Notes: generated by a model not told the origin, from the letters alone. Shown: positions 33,657 through 46,887, counted from the first letter of the stretch. The stretch is DNA of 64,000 bases from Ophioderma brevispina (GCA_023653785.1 JAMKCH010019783.1:42233-106232), one strand, 5' to 3'. Program-made: numbers and translations.

Positions 33657-33866
33657 ACTTCTACCAGATCCCCATATCTGAATTTGACAAAACTTGGTAT
33701 GTAGGTAGCAGTGGCCACTGCAAGTAATACCCATTTACTGTTGTCATAAGAGTGTTGATATTAAGAGTGCATTGCATATTTGCTCTATTGGTAAAATTAG
33801 TACTATAAATGTGAACTTCTACAAGATCCCAATGTCCAAATTTGACAAAACTTAGTATGTGGGTAA
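33657..33866. repeat. Two-copy direct repeat, 162 bp apart
   Basis: The block TGAACTTCTACCAGATCCC...AATTTGACAAAACTTGGTATGT at 33652-33704 recurs at 33811-33862. Only two copies are seen. The - strand open frame 33661-34077 runs across it and is not convincing as a gene. Confidence 0.6.
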
Positions 33867-36780
33867 ATTTGTGGGATGCAAGATACCATGCACGTGTCAT
33901 CCTATTTGTGCAATGTAATGAGCTGCATTTGCATATTTTCAGTAAATGTGAAAATCCACATTGCCTCCACCCAACAGCCGATTCTAATTCTAGATGTAGG
34001 ATGACAAGCCTGATGGGGTCTATTGTTATTATAGTATTAATTAGGTCCAAGGTAAATATTATTACCTCAATCTCCAATCTAAGGTGCAGGTCATCTTAAT
34101 TACTCACCAAGCATTCTTTGGTAATTCATGGAGGTCATTGGAAAATGATAATCCCTGATTTTTGTAATATAGTAGTAGACTTACAAACTTTGTAAGGTTG
34201 GTCCTTGGGACCACAAATTATTGCCACTGGATTTCAAGGCTAAAACCTAAACATGAACATTGCCGCTTGCTATTGGTTCCCAAAATCCATGAGGGTCTGA
34301 ACTGCTGCTGGAGGGCAACTCAAGCCAAGTTTTTTTTATTTTGGGGGGGGGGGACTGCCGATGCAAGGGTTTTTGCTTAGTTTTTTTTTTCTAGAGATGA
34401 ACTTTCATGCAATTTAATATTTGGAAATGAAGAAATGTGTACATAAGAATCCTTACCTGGAATTAAAAAAATAACAGTCTTTATTTGATCACTTTATTGA
34501 CACTTTGTTGCAAAATATGTGAAGACAAAGACAAATTCAGTTTCCAACCGATTTTAATTATGTAACAATTCATGAAATACAATAAAACAATGATAATTAT
34601 TGGATTCAAAATGCTATCACAATTAAGGAATTGCTATGGAAAATCAATATGTCATAGCAGTTTTGCTATGCAATATTTAAATTTCAATTGCACCTGTGCA
34701 TAACTTAGGGTTAGGCGTAGGTCGAATATCGCATTTTTAATAAAACGTAATGCTCAATCATAAGCTTCTAGGTTCTACTCTCTTTTTTTTTTCATTTTTT
34801 CTCATGATTTTTCTAACGCCTAATCCCGGGCTAATATTAACATCTGTTCCATAGGTCAGTATCATAATCATTCCCGTCGCGAACAGCACCAACGTTGTCT
34901 TGACTTTTTGGTTGGTTTTTCCTTATTAAAGGTTTCCCATAATCGATTTCATAATGTACTGGAAGATCGCTTATGTTTTACTAACACTGTCAGTAGTTCA
35001 TGTATTCAAAAAGTCTACTAGTACTACAACAACAAGACTGAGACTTGAAACGCACGTGCACCATGCGTCAGGGCACTGGCCTGTGACTTCAAGCTCATGA
35101 AGGTCGTGACGTCCACGATCGATCACCTCTAATATTACATAACAAGGACGTTTACTCAGGCGTGAAGGTCTTGTAAATGACACGGGAACTGATTGGCCGC
35201 CCATGTTTTTCATAATCGCATGGCCCATAGTGCTTGTTTTCGGCCAGTGCGCCTGGCATGTCCATAGTTTGTCCATAGTTTGTCAACACACGTAATTTAC
35301 TTAGAGTATCTAACATGTCTAATAGGTTGTATGCCTTTGAATCAATGCACATCCTGCAGTGATTATTGTTTCCAACCAGAAATAACTGATTCACAGATTA
35401 ACCTCATACAAATAACAATACTTATTTGGATTTAAAGATTTTACCACATCCCAATGAAGAGTACACTGACCAATGAAGGCCCCGCCTGTCCCCACATAAC
35501 TTTTAATCCCCATTAGTGGCTACAATGTAATAAAGTAAATAGTGTCATTCCAAGAACTGTTGAAGTTTAAATTGATTTATGTGGGAATGTGATTGTAGCA
35601 TTGAGGGACGTCTTGAGACCTATCTCTACTCAAGCGTACATGCTGATCGCATTTGGCTGACATTTATCGTGCGTTTAATTCGCTAAAATTCTAACATTCC
35701 TCGCCCCTGCTTTATTTTTGTTGGCAACATGGCCGCGCCCATCGACCGCATGAGAACGTTTAACAAGCTTCTCGTGATGATCCCCATTTTTTGTTAAAGT
35801 AAATAGTTTTTGAAAACCATTTTTCTGAGATGTAGGCAACTCAAAAAGAATATTTTGGGTACTGTTCTTGGAGTGCAGATTTTAGCAAAGGGAGTTTTTT
35901 TTCATTCTAAAACAACATTGTGGAATAAGTCAATAAATATTGAGGTTGCCCATTTACAGATATAAGATTCTTAAAGAGAAGCCCCAAATTTTTTGTATCC
36001 CAATTTTTTTGCATATTTGGAATGCTTACCAATGTATTATGTAACACCTAAAGTGAATACGCGGAACAGCTGTTCGTTTTAGCACTACAATCATTAAATA
36101 TGATTTTGCATTTTCGTCATGCACGACGAAAATCAAGCATCTTTTTCGACGGGGACGATTACGATATTATTTTTAAATCAAAACTGTTTGGTTATCTCTT
36201 TTACTTGTTGTCCACTACACCTTTGCAACGTTTCTCGTAGGTGGTTTCTACACCGATCAGTGCAATTCAAAGAAATTAGTATCCTAAAAAAATATCCTCC
36301 TGTTCCTTTAATGTATGTGTGGCAACCTGCCAAAGTCTCGCAAAATTTGGATAATTCTTCTCACGAACTGTGTTAAACATTGCACAGCATAACATTTTGC
36401 TTGTTGGCAACAACCTATGTCTTTGGGCAAGAATACAGTTGTGTATAATTGTAATTAAACCAAATAGTATTTATCAATGTCAGCATTGTATGTAAACTTG
36501 TATTGTAAAAATTCTAAATAGTGGCTTTGACAAGAGATTTTTTCTATGAAAAAGCTTTGGTGCCAGTCAATCAGAATGTTGATTATCATGTTGTACAGTA
36601 TTTGTATTGTGTTATTTTACTATTATTATTTATCATATGTTGCCCTGTTACTATATGTGCTAACCATGTACCAAAAATCCTTTTATAGTAAATATAGTTC
36701 TATAAAAATTCCAATGAAACTTAATTGTCCGCTTGTAAAGATGATGTGTGGGTCGTCTTATGGTCCCTCTGAAATTATTT
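33867..36780. other. No recognised gene
   Basis: About 2.9 kb without a supported feature. A short G-run lies at 34344-34353. A 12 bp direct duplication (TCCATAGTTTG) occurs near 35261. Confidence 0.4.
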
Positions 36781-37130
36781 GAGGAACTAGAGGGTGTTTG
36801 AACCAATCCCAAATGCATTGCAATGTGCCTATACTGTCCTAAAGGTATGTCAGTACTATGGATAAAAAGTGTTCAATAAGTTAGGAAACCACAGGACATT
36901 ATGATCATGCTAAAACTCCTGATATTAAGTTTTTAGGCTAATGAGTATGAAAAATCAGGTTTATGTTTAAAGTATCGGAAGTGGGATCAAATGATCTCAA
37001 AGAGGTGATATTTCCCAAAACGGGTGCATTCTGGGATGGACTTTTTCAAAATTCACCTTTTTAGGGACTTTGAAATGAGTTGCCCAGAAAAACTGATGGC
37101 CAAACTTTTTTTAAAAACCCTTCTTTTCAT
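36781..37130. repeat. Dispersed repeat family K, copy 1
   Basis: Text blocks (AACCACA.GA.ATT.ATGATCATGCTAAAA, TCAGG.TTTATGT, GTGGGATCAAATGATC..AAAG, ATTTCCCAAA.CGGGT.CAT) recur in the same order at about 46920-47140. The family ends are unclear. Confidence 0.55.
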
Positions 37131-37429
37131 GTCCTTGTAATGTAATGTTGATTACTTTCAAAGAGACTAGATATGAGTGATGCTTTGGAACTACTCTACA
37201 CATGGGGTCCAAAGGCATCTGGGTATGTTGTTCGGCAGGAGCAGGGATATAATTACATTATAATTGCCGAGTTCGTGGTCTGGTTGTTTCTTTTAGTGTC
37301 CTGGCTCAAAAAATGCAAGTCCACAAATAATGATTCTTATTTTCTTACAGCTTGCGCATTTTGTATTATTATAATTTCGTCCTCTGGAATGGATGTCCCG
37401 TGTACCTGTAATGTAACAAAATGTCTCGA

Positions 37430-37685
37430 AGGGGGCATTTGTATCCACAGACTCGTCCCCCGACTGAACTAAACAGTTGAGATTTTTTACAATGTGCAAA
37501 TTCAATCATCTTTACAAGAATGTTGTTAACAACAGCAAGTGGGGCATGAGAACATTTTGATACAAACAATTTTGCTCATAATTCCAAATGCAAATCAGAA
37601 TCAACTGAAATTTGGGGCATACACTTTCTCAAGGATACCATAAACAAACAGAAATATCGCTAGAACACAAAAATGCATTTTAAGT
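37430..37685. mobile_element. MITE family F, degraded copy
   Basis: The text GGGGGCATTTGTATCCACAG, CTCGTCCCCCGACT and AACAGTTGA.ATTTTT follows the start of the family F copy at 43547. A degraded inverse end (ACAAAAATGCATTT) lies near 37680. The open frame 37173-37472 partly reads this element and is discounted. Confidence 0.5.
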
Positions 37686-37721
37686 TTTTTAACTTTTTTA
37701 ATTTTTTTCATATATAATTAC

Positions 37722-38072
37722 ATGTGCATCGAGAGATTTTGAAACACTCCAATATTGTGTCATAATAGTAATTTCATATAGAACTAGACCTCTAGATTTC
37801 TTCCCTTGTATTTGGCTACAGAAATGCCTTAAAAGAGAAAAAAGGATTGTTATTTAATTCTTAGATTGCAGTCATAAAAACATAGGCTGAATTCGTCTTT
37901 GCTCCTTACGAAATTAGAAATTAGTCCTTTTTGGTTTGTACCAAAAAAAATTCTCTGCTTAATACTTTCAGAGGGGTTATTTTTAGATGGAAAGCTTTTC
38001 ATCATCAGGCAAATCAGTATTTTTCCATTTTTAGGACACCGATATGTGAATCTCTACGTTGGGCACCTTTAA
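37722..38072. mobile_element. MITE family A, copy 3
   Basis: It has the ends GTGCATCGAGAGATTTT and AATCTCTACGTTGGGCACCTTTAAA. Body text includes CAATATTGTGTCATAATAGT and AAACATAGGCTGAATTCG, as in the other family A copies. Confidence 0.75.
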
Positions 38073-38543
38073 ATTTGGTATGGTGGAATATCATTATGAC
38101 TTCTGGTGCTAGATTTAGTTTTGCTCCATATTAAAGTTAATGATATTAATCAGCTACAATCTCGGCCAAATTTGGACATTTATCATTCTACTAAAACTGA
38201 TCCCCCCCTCCCCCTGATCAATGTTGCACCATGTCATTTTATTCATGGCGCTATAAGACCACCCAACTTTGATTGGTGGGGAAGGGGAGGGGTCAAATGT
38301 TAGGTTTTGTTTCAAGCTCGCAATAAAAAGTTATTATTCTTACAGTGCGTCTCTGTGGCCCTTTTTAGGCCTTCATTGCATTACAAATTTACCACGGTTG
38401 TTCCAACTCTTTTGTCCGGGATTGGTCATTTTTGCATATGAACAAATAACACTGTAGCCATTAAATGCGACACAGCATGAATTTTTAAACCCAGTATGGT
38501 GCAATAGACCATGACAACATTTTGGTCTCTATATTTTGCATGG

Positions 38544-38678
38544 GTGTTTCCATAAGGTGACACCCTAATGAATTCGGAAACCTTCATGGAATAAACCACT
38601 AAACTGTGAGTTTATTCTGTTGAGGTTTCCTAATTCAACGGTTGTCACGAAGAAGGGTTGTCCCCTAATGGAAACACC
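38544..38678. mobile_element. Hairpin MITE family G, copy 1
   Basis: The arms GGTGTTTCCAT and ATGGAAACACC enclose a core with GAATTCGGAAACCTTCATGG, AATAAACCAC and its inverse (TTTATTCTGTTGAGGTTTCC). Nearly the whole 135 bp pairs with itself. The core is shared with 48391-48584, whose outer ends differ. Confidence 0.7.
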
Positions 38679-40539
38679 GTTTTTGCATCCATACTTTGCA
38701 AGTTTGGTAAATTACTGATGTGTAGTATACAATATTGACTGACTATGAGTGTGATGGTAAAATATGATCACCAGAGTGAAGATGGATGTCCATTTACGAG
38801 AGCGCAGGCGATTGAAATGGAACAATCCATCGTTTCACGAGTGATTCATATTTTTACCATCACACGAATACAGGCAGTTAATATTTTGTTTTCATATAAC
38901 TCATACAATGATTCTGGTCATTTAATAATTATATAAGCAATCTAGCCTAGGGCCGGATCTACTACAGTACAGGGCCTATGAAAAATTACAAGTTCCTAAT
39001 TTTTCAAAGAAAGCAAGAGCGTACTTACCTTTTTGTGACCTAATTTACGAGGTGATATTTTCCAGGCAGTCAGAAGAGTTCAAGGTTCAAAGAATCAAAG
39101 TTCCAGAATCCAGTTTAATTCAAACTCCGATTATAACATTTCAAATGTAACGGCGACACATTGAATAATCTTTTTTCAACAGCCTCAATATTTCAGGCTT
39201 CCCCCTGTGGCTACAGATAGTCTGGACAGAATCTGACAGCTATTTATTATTACGCTTTGTGTTTTTTATCGGCCTCGTCAATAGAATCCACAAGATCTGC
39301 TTCATTTACTAGCGCAAATCGTGGAGTTTTGCTCAGTGGACTGCCATGTTTCGGGTCTGCAAGGCCACTTTTTTCATCAATCGTAGTCACTGGTTCAATT
39401 GGCACCTTCCCAGTACATGCTATGTGCGTTGTACATTCCGTAAGCGAACGTAATAAGTAGAATTACGTGCAACACCTCTTCACAGACTTCGTTTTATCGC
39501 TCATACTGTACACTCATGGCATGTTTAACACAAATCGTGCGGGTTGAAATAGATGCATGTGATAGTAAAACTTCAACGGCGTTAATAGTTTATTTTTGTA
39601 GACCTTGAGATGAGGTAACTCTATTTGAATAGATCACGTGGCCAAAAACCAATTAAATGACTAGAATCTATGTATGAGTAATATATAGCATATAACAAAC
39701 CATATGTGGGGCACCTCATTATGGACCATGTTTCCTTTGGTTGAGAAACTAGGACAAATTTGGTGAAGGGCAGTACTTAGACTTGTAAACATGTTCAAGC
39801 CTGAGATGGATAAGAATGCTATCACATAGTCATAGGCATGCTTAAATCCCTGGGCAGTATGACCATGATACAGTCTAATCTTATTGGCTCATTTGGGGGA
39901 CACATCATAGATAGCCTCTAGTAACCATCAAATTTGCTTTTAACACGTGGTGTAAACTGCCATTCTACAAGCATCTCGATTTGCTTATGTACATTAATTA
40001 CCATTCCAAGTAACCAATCAAACAAGTGCTAAGATCTGGCACTGTAAGTGTCCAGGGGGTTAAAGCAGGGGGTTTAAAAGAAATCGGTTTGTCAATTCTT
40101 GTAAATGACATGCCTATTTTTATCTAAATGAAATGCACCATATATAGTCAGAATATGCACCTGAATTGGGTTCAGAATCAAGTAAGGTCAAATTAAATCC
40201 CAGCAAGTGCGACAAGAGAATTTGAATTAGGGGACCCTGTCAGCGTATCCAGTATCTAAAAAATCCCTAGACCAACCCACACGCTCAAATTGCAAGAAAG
40301 GCTTCTTAGAATGCATCTTCGAAGGAAGTGGAGACTAGCTTATTTGAGATTTTTTCAATGAGTGGTGTGTCCTGGACTTAGAATGACTTAATACAATACA
40401 AACATGGTACGTAAAGGTGGTTGTGGGCCAACTGTGTGCCCATCCCTCTTTCCTTGGTGTTGGGGCCACTCAATCTAGTGAAATGTTGCTGGGCCCGGTT
40501 TTTCCAATCTCTCCCACACAGTGAGTCTTTTTTTTAAAC
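38679..40539. other. No recognised gene
   Basis: AT-rich. A short self-complementary element spans about 38745-38875 (TGTGATGGTAAAATATGA and the inverse TCATATTTTTACCATCACA). The open frame 39257-39460 has no recognised content. Confidence 0.4.
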
Positions 40540-40900
40540 TTCCCCAGCAAGAATGCCTGGTGCCATTCAATGCGTCCTTGGTGGGAGAGGCAAGTAGTGA
40601 AGGCCTTGCCCAAGGACACAATACATACATAATATATTATGTACCCATATTTTATCGCACTGCTACATACGCAGGCCCTGTAAAGAAACACACAAAATGT
40701 GGAACGCCAAGCAAGGAAAAATAACAACCATTTAGGCTTGATGTAAATGTGTTGTTCAAGTGATTCTAATATGATACATTAGAGCCTTCTGATGCTGGCA
40801 AGGCCATACCATCATACGTCAACTCCAACTGATTTTGAAACCGTGTCCCCCTGGTCACAATCGATCACTGTGCTATTCACTGCACCACACATCTCTCAAT
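40540..40900 (-). mobile_element. tRNA-headed SINE with conserved tail
   Basis: Read on the - strand, it opens with a tRNA-like head at about 40897-40840: an A-box-like GGTGCAGTGAATAGCA, and a B-box-like GGTTTCAAAATC after GTGACCAGGGGGACAC. It ends near 40620-40560 with GTCCTTGGGCAAGGCCTTCA, CTACTTGCCTCTCCCACCAAGG. The GGGCAAGGCACTT...TGCCTCT domain is the conserved 3' block of V-SINE-like elements of fishes and invertebrates. Both diagnostic parts are present in order and orientation. The short open frames here are artefacts. Confidence 0.65.
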
Positions 40901-41719
40901 ACAACTCCATAATAACACACAATAAAAAGTTGCAGACATTTTTCATATTGGCAAGTTTTAAGGAGGTTACTTAGTGAGTAATACATGTATTCTCTAAGTC
41001 GGACATAACTGAGTATCCCCAAATAACGCAAAACAAACAGATAAATTAGGAGCAATAAAAGTGTATGCATCTCAAGTGGGTTTATGGAGTGAAGAGCTAA
41101 AAAAATTATAGTGTGTAATTATGTTCCTATTCAGCAGCTTTTGTGCATGTCAAAGGATTTTATATTTATTTATATCTTGTAGAACTATGTTGATGAAGTA
41201 CAATTATGTATGCGATTATTTTACTTTTGCATCCGTTTTTTTTGTAACCAATATTTCTGTAGCTGGTATACTTTTGAGTTGGGTGTTTTGGAAGGTAAAT
41301 GAGCATAAAACCAACAACCAAAACCAAACACTCAAAATTTTAATACTGGGAAATAAGATGCCCTTGCAACTGCTGTCGGCCCTCACTTACCTGCTCTTAG
41401 AGTCTCAGGGTTGTTGTTGATCGAGTGGGGGGGGTGGCAAGGGCCACAATCTTCCAATGAAACTATTAAAAAACTCTTTAACACCCGCATTATAATGCTA
41501 GGATCTATCGCAGTTGTAATGTAATAATGTGATTCTGATCTAACTTATCAGGTCTAATGCATGCCTTGTTACATTTTTTTTTGATGTTAAAATATGTCTT
41601 GTCTACCAAAGAATTGTGATGGCGACTGGAAAACTCCGTCGATAGTGCATTTGGTCGTTTTGAGACTTGTGTCTGTCTTTTGTTTGAGCCACCCGGTACC
41701 GCCAGTGGGGCGCAAAATG
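40901..41719. other. No recognised gene
   Basis: AT-rich with a G-rich patch at 41425-41440. The 99-codon frame at 41121-41420 is hydrophobic but shows no family signature. Confidence 0.4.
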
Positions 41720-42145
41720 AATGTGTGAGAATCCCGAATGCATTATCCACCATTGTAAATGTGCCCATTCCCTGTTGTTCACGTGGCAGCCCCAGGTCCT
41801 CATAACAAAAGCTAATTTAAGACACAACTTCTTGTGTCTGAGGCAGCTAAATGTATTGAATTTGGTGGAGCCCCCCAGCTCACTGTTGATTTATTGGGGT
41901 TTGAGAAGTCAAAATCCACCGGTGGATGAAAGGCAGGGCTCTCATTGAGAAAGTGATCCACAATCTGTGATGGAGAACCATATTGGCAGGCTGGAGATGG
42001 TCGCAGCCCCCATCGGTGCATATTGCTGTTGAAACGACCGACTCTTGTGCGAATCCTGTTCAAGGTGACCCATTCCTTACGTGGAAGATTGCTACCAGGT
42101 GGGATAGTGAATTGGTCTGGTCTTGGGGTATCTGGCAAGGCAGTG
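41720..42145 (-). pseudogene. 3' end fragment of a non-LTR retrotransposon polyprotein
   Basis: The 108-codon - strand frame at 41812-42138 contains GSNLPRKEWVTLNRIRTRVG, RFNSNMHRWGL, then SPACQYGSP and IVDHFLNE. This is the conserved region after the RT domain of many LINE polyproteins: LPR.W.TLNR.RTG.GR, H.WGL..S..C.CG, Q...H. It carries the Cys/His pattern, though the second cysteine position reads Y (a C-x-Y-G variant). It lacks an intact RT upstream and is 5'-truncated. It is independent of the LINE tail at 28 kb. Confidence 0.7.
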
Positions 42146-42263
42146 TTTCATGTCTAAACTCTAAACTGATTGGCAGGCAGTTTTAAAACTGACTAAGTGT
42201 GATATCAGATTGGGTTTTTCCAGATCGCATCACATTTTTTGAAGGGAAAATATTAAAAGGTTT

Positions 42264-42660
42264 ACTTCTACCCACAGCAGCCGACAACGTCCCACTGAGC
42301 TATTGTTATGACTGCATGATTCAAATGGTCTCTTCAATAGACTTTTCAGTTGGTTTCTAGACTGCCTTCTTACTGGCTTTGTGTCTTTTCCACAGACGCC
42401 TACTTACGTCTGTGGAAATTTGATATCCGGGTTTAATAATAAGATTTTAAAACAAAAATAAGTGACCGATTATAAGTTTTTCTGTTTAACAGTTTCAGAT
42501 GATGTAAAAGGAACCATTTTAGACAAATTTGTACACGGTCTTCAATTTTTCTTGGGAAATCCGAAGTAAATGTCTGTGTTTGCAAATGGCAGCAGTGCGT
42601 GACCTGATGTTGGTGTAATCCATGCACAGTGGGACGATGTCGGCTGCTGTGACTTCTACC
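42264..42660. mobile_element. 379 bp DNA transposon with 25 bp TIRs and 9 bp target duplication
   Basis: The element occupies 42273-42651. Its ends, starting CACAGCAGCCGACAACGTCC and ending with the inverse, match over 25 bp with one mismatch. It is flanked by ACTTCTACC at 42264-42272 and 42652-42660, a perfect 9 bp direct repeat. The centre holds a second palindrome (TCCACAGACG..CGTCTGTGGA at 42389-42418). No transposase frame exists, so it moves in trans. A 9 bp (or 8 bp) duplication suggests Mutator-, hAT- or P-like enzymes; CAC ends alone do not decide. Confidence 0.8.
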
Positions 42661-43546
42661 CAAACACAATGTATAAAATTTGAAGTAAAAAAATAGAGGT
42701 TTAACTTCTCTACAATTTGGGTGCTATGTATCTAATTAGCCTTCCAAATATAGTCTATATGCGATGGGTTTACAAGAAGACTCAAGTCTCTGTGTCTTGG
42801 GATCAGCAATTCAATTCATCCAAAAGTGTATTGAAACATCTTGATATGTTTTTATTATATTGAGAAGAAATTACCAAATACAATTTATTACATGATGTGA
42901 ACTGCATGCTGCTCTTGTCTTTCTGTTGGAGTTCTGAATTTTGTAAAAGTGCTTAAAATACTTCTTCCACTGATATGAGGGGTTCACCAAACAACTTACA
43001 ATTAAATGGTTCTTAAGGGTTGTTAGAGACAGAGATCATAGAGTTCATTGCCTATAAATACTTAAATATGGTAGAGGGATGTAAGTTTTCAGGCTATTGC
43101 CTGAAATTCTTTTCTCAAAATTTCCACAATTTCATTTCAGCCCATTTTTAAGGCATTTAGCCCAAATTCTCACACTTTTTCAGGCCATTCAGGATTTACT
43201 TTTCAGGCCCTCTTATCCTGGGCTGTGAAATCTCGGATTAAAATCAGATTTCAGGTTTTTTCATCAAAATCATCCCTGTGTTAAAGTATAGCATATTGTT
43301 TTAATTATTAAGACTTTTTTTCAGCTTTTTCATAGTTTTTGATCAGTGGCTGCTTGGGGCATGAAATTTTGAAAAGTTGATGTTAATTTCAATTGAAAAC
43401 CGTAGCCAGCACTCTCTGAGAATCCCTGTTGCTCCTGCACAAAAAGGATCAATGTGAACAAGCTCATCAACATCAACAATGGCATGCATCCATAGCTGTA
43501 CGAAAAGACTAAAATCTGCTTGCTAAAATGGTTTATTTGTCACATT
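42661..43546. other. No recognised gene
   Basis: A weak local repeat of TTTTCAGGC-type strings lies at 43085-43260. No gene is visible. Confidence 0.4.
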
Positions 43547-43882
43547 TTAAAGGGACATTTCGCGATTCACAACTTCGTCCCCCCGACTTACCTAAAAAAG
43601 TTGAAATTTTTATATCATCTGAACCGTTAGCCTCAGTAATCCACGTGTACCTAATCTTACGTGCAAAGTCGGTCGTATCTCTAAGAAATTCTTAATTTTG
43701 TATTTATAAACGGACAAATTACAGCACAGTGGCCTATGGGACCATGGGAAAAAAGCAGTTGCTCATAACACAAAACTGCAAGATCGGGATCGACTCAAAC
43801 TTTGTGAATAAGCTTTTCTTAAAGATATCTAGTGAATAATGAATAAAACAGAAGGTGCTGGAATCACGAAATGCACCTTTAA
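43547..43882. mobile_element. MITE family F, copy 2
   Basis: The ends are TTAAAGGGACATTTCGCGATTC at 43547 and the near-perfect inverse, GAATCACGAAATGCACCTTTAA, at 43861-43882. The outer TTAA again suggests a TTAA target site, as in families A, C, D and E. Confidence 0.75.
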
Positions 43883-46088
43883 GATGGACAGAAGTCATTT
43901 CTATATGTCAACTTCTGCACTTTAATGTAATGGGCGAGTTGTGCCCATATTAGCCTAAGGACCGGCAAATTCGCAACAAATTCACAATCGTGGTTGGTAA
44001 TTATCAGTATAATATGTGCACGTATGGCATATTTTTTTTGTTACTTTTGGGAAACATTTGGTCAAAACAATTGAGGGGGCATTTATTAGAGGGTGTTTAT
44101 TACAGACAATGTGGTAAGTAGGTTGACAGACGTAGCTGCAATTCTTTAAGAATTATGCCTGTTGTTTCAGGGGTCAGGTCAAAGGTCATCTGGGAGTCAT
44201 TGCCCATCATTCTTCAGAACTGTTTTGCGAGATTGCTGCTTCCAGAAAAATTGATGGGCACTAACTGAACTTGATCACAAATCAATGTGGCCAAGTCACT
44301 TGGAACCCTCGGGATAAAAATAAAAGGTTAATAGTCATCTAAAAGCTCATTTGAGATAATTGTCTCATTAAAGCCGCTTAATTGGAACAAATCGAGTACC
44401 AAAATCAAGCAGTTGTCCCAATTAGGAGTGTTTCACTCAGTCCTTAATGTATTTCTTAAAGAAATACAGCTTGTCAATTAACAGAAAGTCACAAATAAGA
44501 GTATACAAATTATGCAGCTTTGGCTGTATACACCCTTTGGAAGTTGGAAATACAGTGATAAAGAAATAAACAAACCTCAGGTTACAATCATTGGAACTAC
44601 ATTTTGCACATAAAACACTGCCCTCTCAGCGGGAGGCATTTATAACCACCTTTTCATATTTTTAAATAGCATTTCAAACTTGTCTTTGAACATCCAAACA
44701 CATTTGACTTTTGAAATAAAACTCTGTACCAAATTTAGATATGAACCTGCCAAAGAGCTATTCACAATTTGTGATCATCTCTATACCAATCCTTATAGAC
44801 TATTAGCCCTAGTAGATTCTGTAATTCGCTGATGTAGTGCATGTTAGTATCCATTGGTTACTGGTTCAAGCATTGGCTCATTCACCTGTTCCGAATTATG
44901 ATATGCCATAGCTTTTGTGTAGTGATCAATGTGATCAGTGGCTCCTACCAAAGTTAGTGTGAGCCAGTTGACCTGGCAACGGTCTTATTCTAAGGTGCTC
45001 TACATCAGAAAGTAGGTTACAACACTTAGGTCTGTGGTTTTTGAGATGCCCTCAATAATTGGTGAAGCCATCTGAAAAAAACAGTGACCCGAGATTAGGC
45101 TTGTTTGGACCAATTTGAATGCATTTTTCACCTCTATGCTGATTTGACAAAGTATGCTCATGAAAATTCATAAATTTTGGGGAAAAAATGACCCCTCCAA
45201 AAAAATTGAGTGACAATAGTTGCCTGCAGGACTCTCGGAGTTAAATTTTTTTTTTTTTAATTCAGTGTCTTCTGGGACAAATATTCCATAAATCTAAGAG
45301 CTGTTTTGCTACAATACATACCACATTATGAACATGTTAATCTTATCAGGATATCTGGGTCATGAAACAAGGACCAGATCAATTACAGGCAATTTTGTAA
45401 CTGTTATTTTTATTTGTGGGTACCCACCCTTCTCATCTTCCATTTCATTCCAATAAAATAATCCAAACTATAGCTGCAAGGAGAAATTAATGGGGTGTAA
45501 GGTCTCCAATAATACCATAGGCAAAGGTGGATGCTATTTAAAATACATCTTGACAAAATACTGAGGCCATGACATCACCGCAGCAAGGATTCAATTTCAA
45601 TTTGGTATCCTCAGAGCTGCTAATACTTGACCCTGTGACCCTTATGTGGCTCCTTGTGAAATCTATCCTGGCTTGGTTGTGGCCATATTGCTTGGTTTCC
45701 ATGGCAAACGCCCCTTGTGTGGTGGCCTTTTGGGTTGCATGGGGAGCAATCATGTGTAGAATTTTCCCTGGTGGGGACAGTGCAACGATGGTGAGATGAT
45801 TGGAGGGAAGGTTCTTATATAGACTCTTACCCACAGAGATGGTTTGTTTAATTCATAATGAATATTGTCAACTTGTAAGGTTAGGGTTGCACTGTGCATG
45901 ATATCAGTGTCTTTATATTCTTAGAGCATTTTAATCTGGGTTATGTGGCAATCAATTACCAAGAACTTGACCCCTTGACACAGCATAACAGATATCAATG
46001 TCATTTACCCGAGTTGCCATCTTAGCATCTCTTGTGCGTTTTAGTATTTATCCAAAGTGTTTGACAAAATTATTGCATTTTAATCTTA
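43883..46088. other. No recognised gene
   Basis: AT-rich sequence with no definable element. The frame pair at 45538-45834 (-) and 45569-45799 (+) overlaps on opposite strands and shows no domain. Confidence 0.4.
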
Positions 46089-46435
46089 GTAAAGGTGGTT
46101 GTTCCGATTTTTTGTACTGCTGTTTTCTATACTTGTATGAGATGCCTGGCCTTGCACATACACCCCATCAAGTACACCCGTGGGAAACCAACTTGGCGGT
46201 TGATGGTAGAAGACGCAATATGCATGTTTGTGTTGCCAAGCCCATATTCATACTGTTCCTCAAAAAGTGGTTAACCTACAACGGCGGTTTTTGTGTTTAT
46301 AGCTGGGAATGAATGGATTTGAGGCCTAATTTCACAGGGACACAATGAGAAAATCCGGCCTTTCATCGATATCAAAATCGATACTACCACCCTACCGCGG
46401 TAAATCAGGGGGTCCCCAAAGACGATCGAACACGC
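46089..46435. mobile_element. MITE family E, copy 2
   Basis: The start AGTAAAGGTGGTTGTTCCGA and the end ACGATCGAACACGC are diverged versions of the ends at 22431. The body shares CTTGCACATACACCCCATCAAGT and GGTAAATCAGGGGGTCCC. Confidence 0.7.
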
Positions 46436-46448
46436 ATAGTTGGCGTGG

Positions 46449-46887
46449 TGTTTGTAACCCACCCTTTTTATGAAAACACCCTTTATATTTAAAAGTAATA
46501 ACCCTTTTTTATAATTTATTGGAAATTCTATAGCTGTCACACCATTTTTTGTTTACCAATTAGTGTACAAACATAAGAGTAAGATAATTTTCAATGTTTT
46601 GTTTTGTCAATTAAAATCCACGTTCCCCACAAACATGGCTTTGTATTTAAGGGAACCTAACTTTGTTGGATGTGGGTGACACTTTATTTTCAAATGGATG
46701 CTGCATAGCAACATGTTGCACAGATAGTATTGGGCATTTTATTTTCGAACCCCCTTTTATTTCTGAACCCACCCTTTTTACAAACCCCTTTAGTTACACA
46801 AAATACATTATCATCCCCACCTTTTATTAAACCACTTTTTAGAATTTTTTGAAAACCCACCCTTCTAAAGAGCGTGGGTTACCAACA
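46449..46887. mobile_element. Possible MITE with AACCCACCC-type ends
   Basis: The left GTTTGTAACCCACCC and right GCGTGGGTTACCAACAG are inverted. Inside, CCACCCTTTTTA-type strings repeat five times. The element starts right after the family E copy. The ends are short, so the call is tentative. Confidence 0.45.

Noticed and set aside
33661..34077. 138-codon - strand ORF
   Set aside because: It runs through a two-copy direct repeat and overlaps an opposite-strand frame. No family signature.
37173..37472. 99-codon + strand ORF with a hydrophobic stretch and cysteines
   Set aside because: Its 3' part reads into a degraded family F MITE, and no homologous domain is recognisable.
40838..40897. tRNA gene on the - strand
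   Set aside because: The head is tRNA-like, but the arms do not pair and the V-SINE-like tail follows, so it is a SINE.
45538..45834. Opposite-strand ORF pair
   Set aside because: Mutual shadows without family signature or splice sites.
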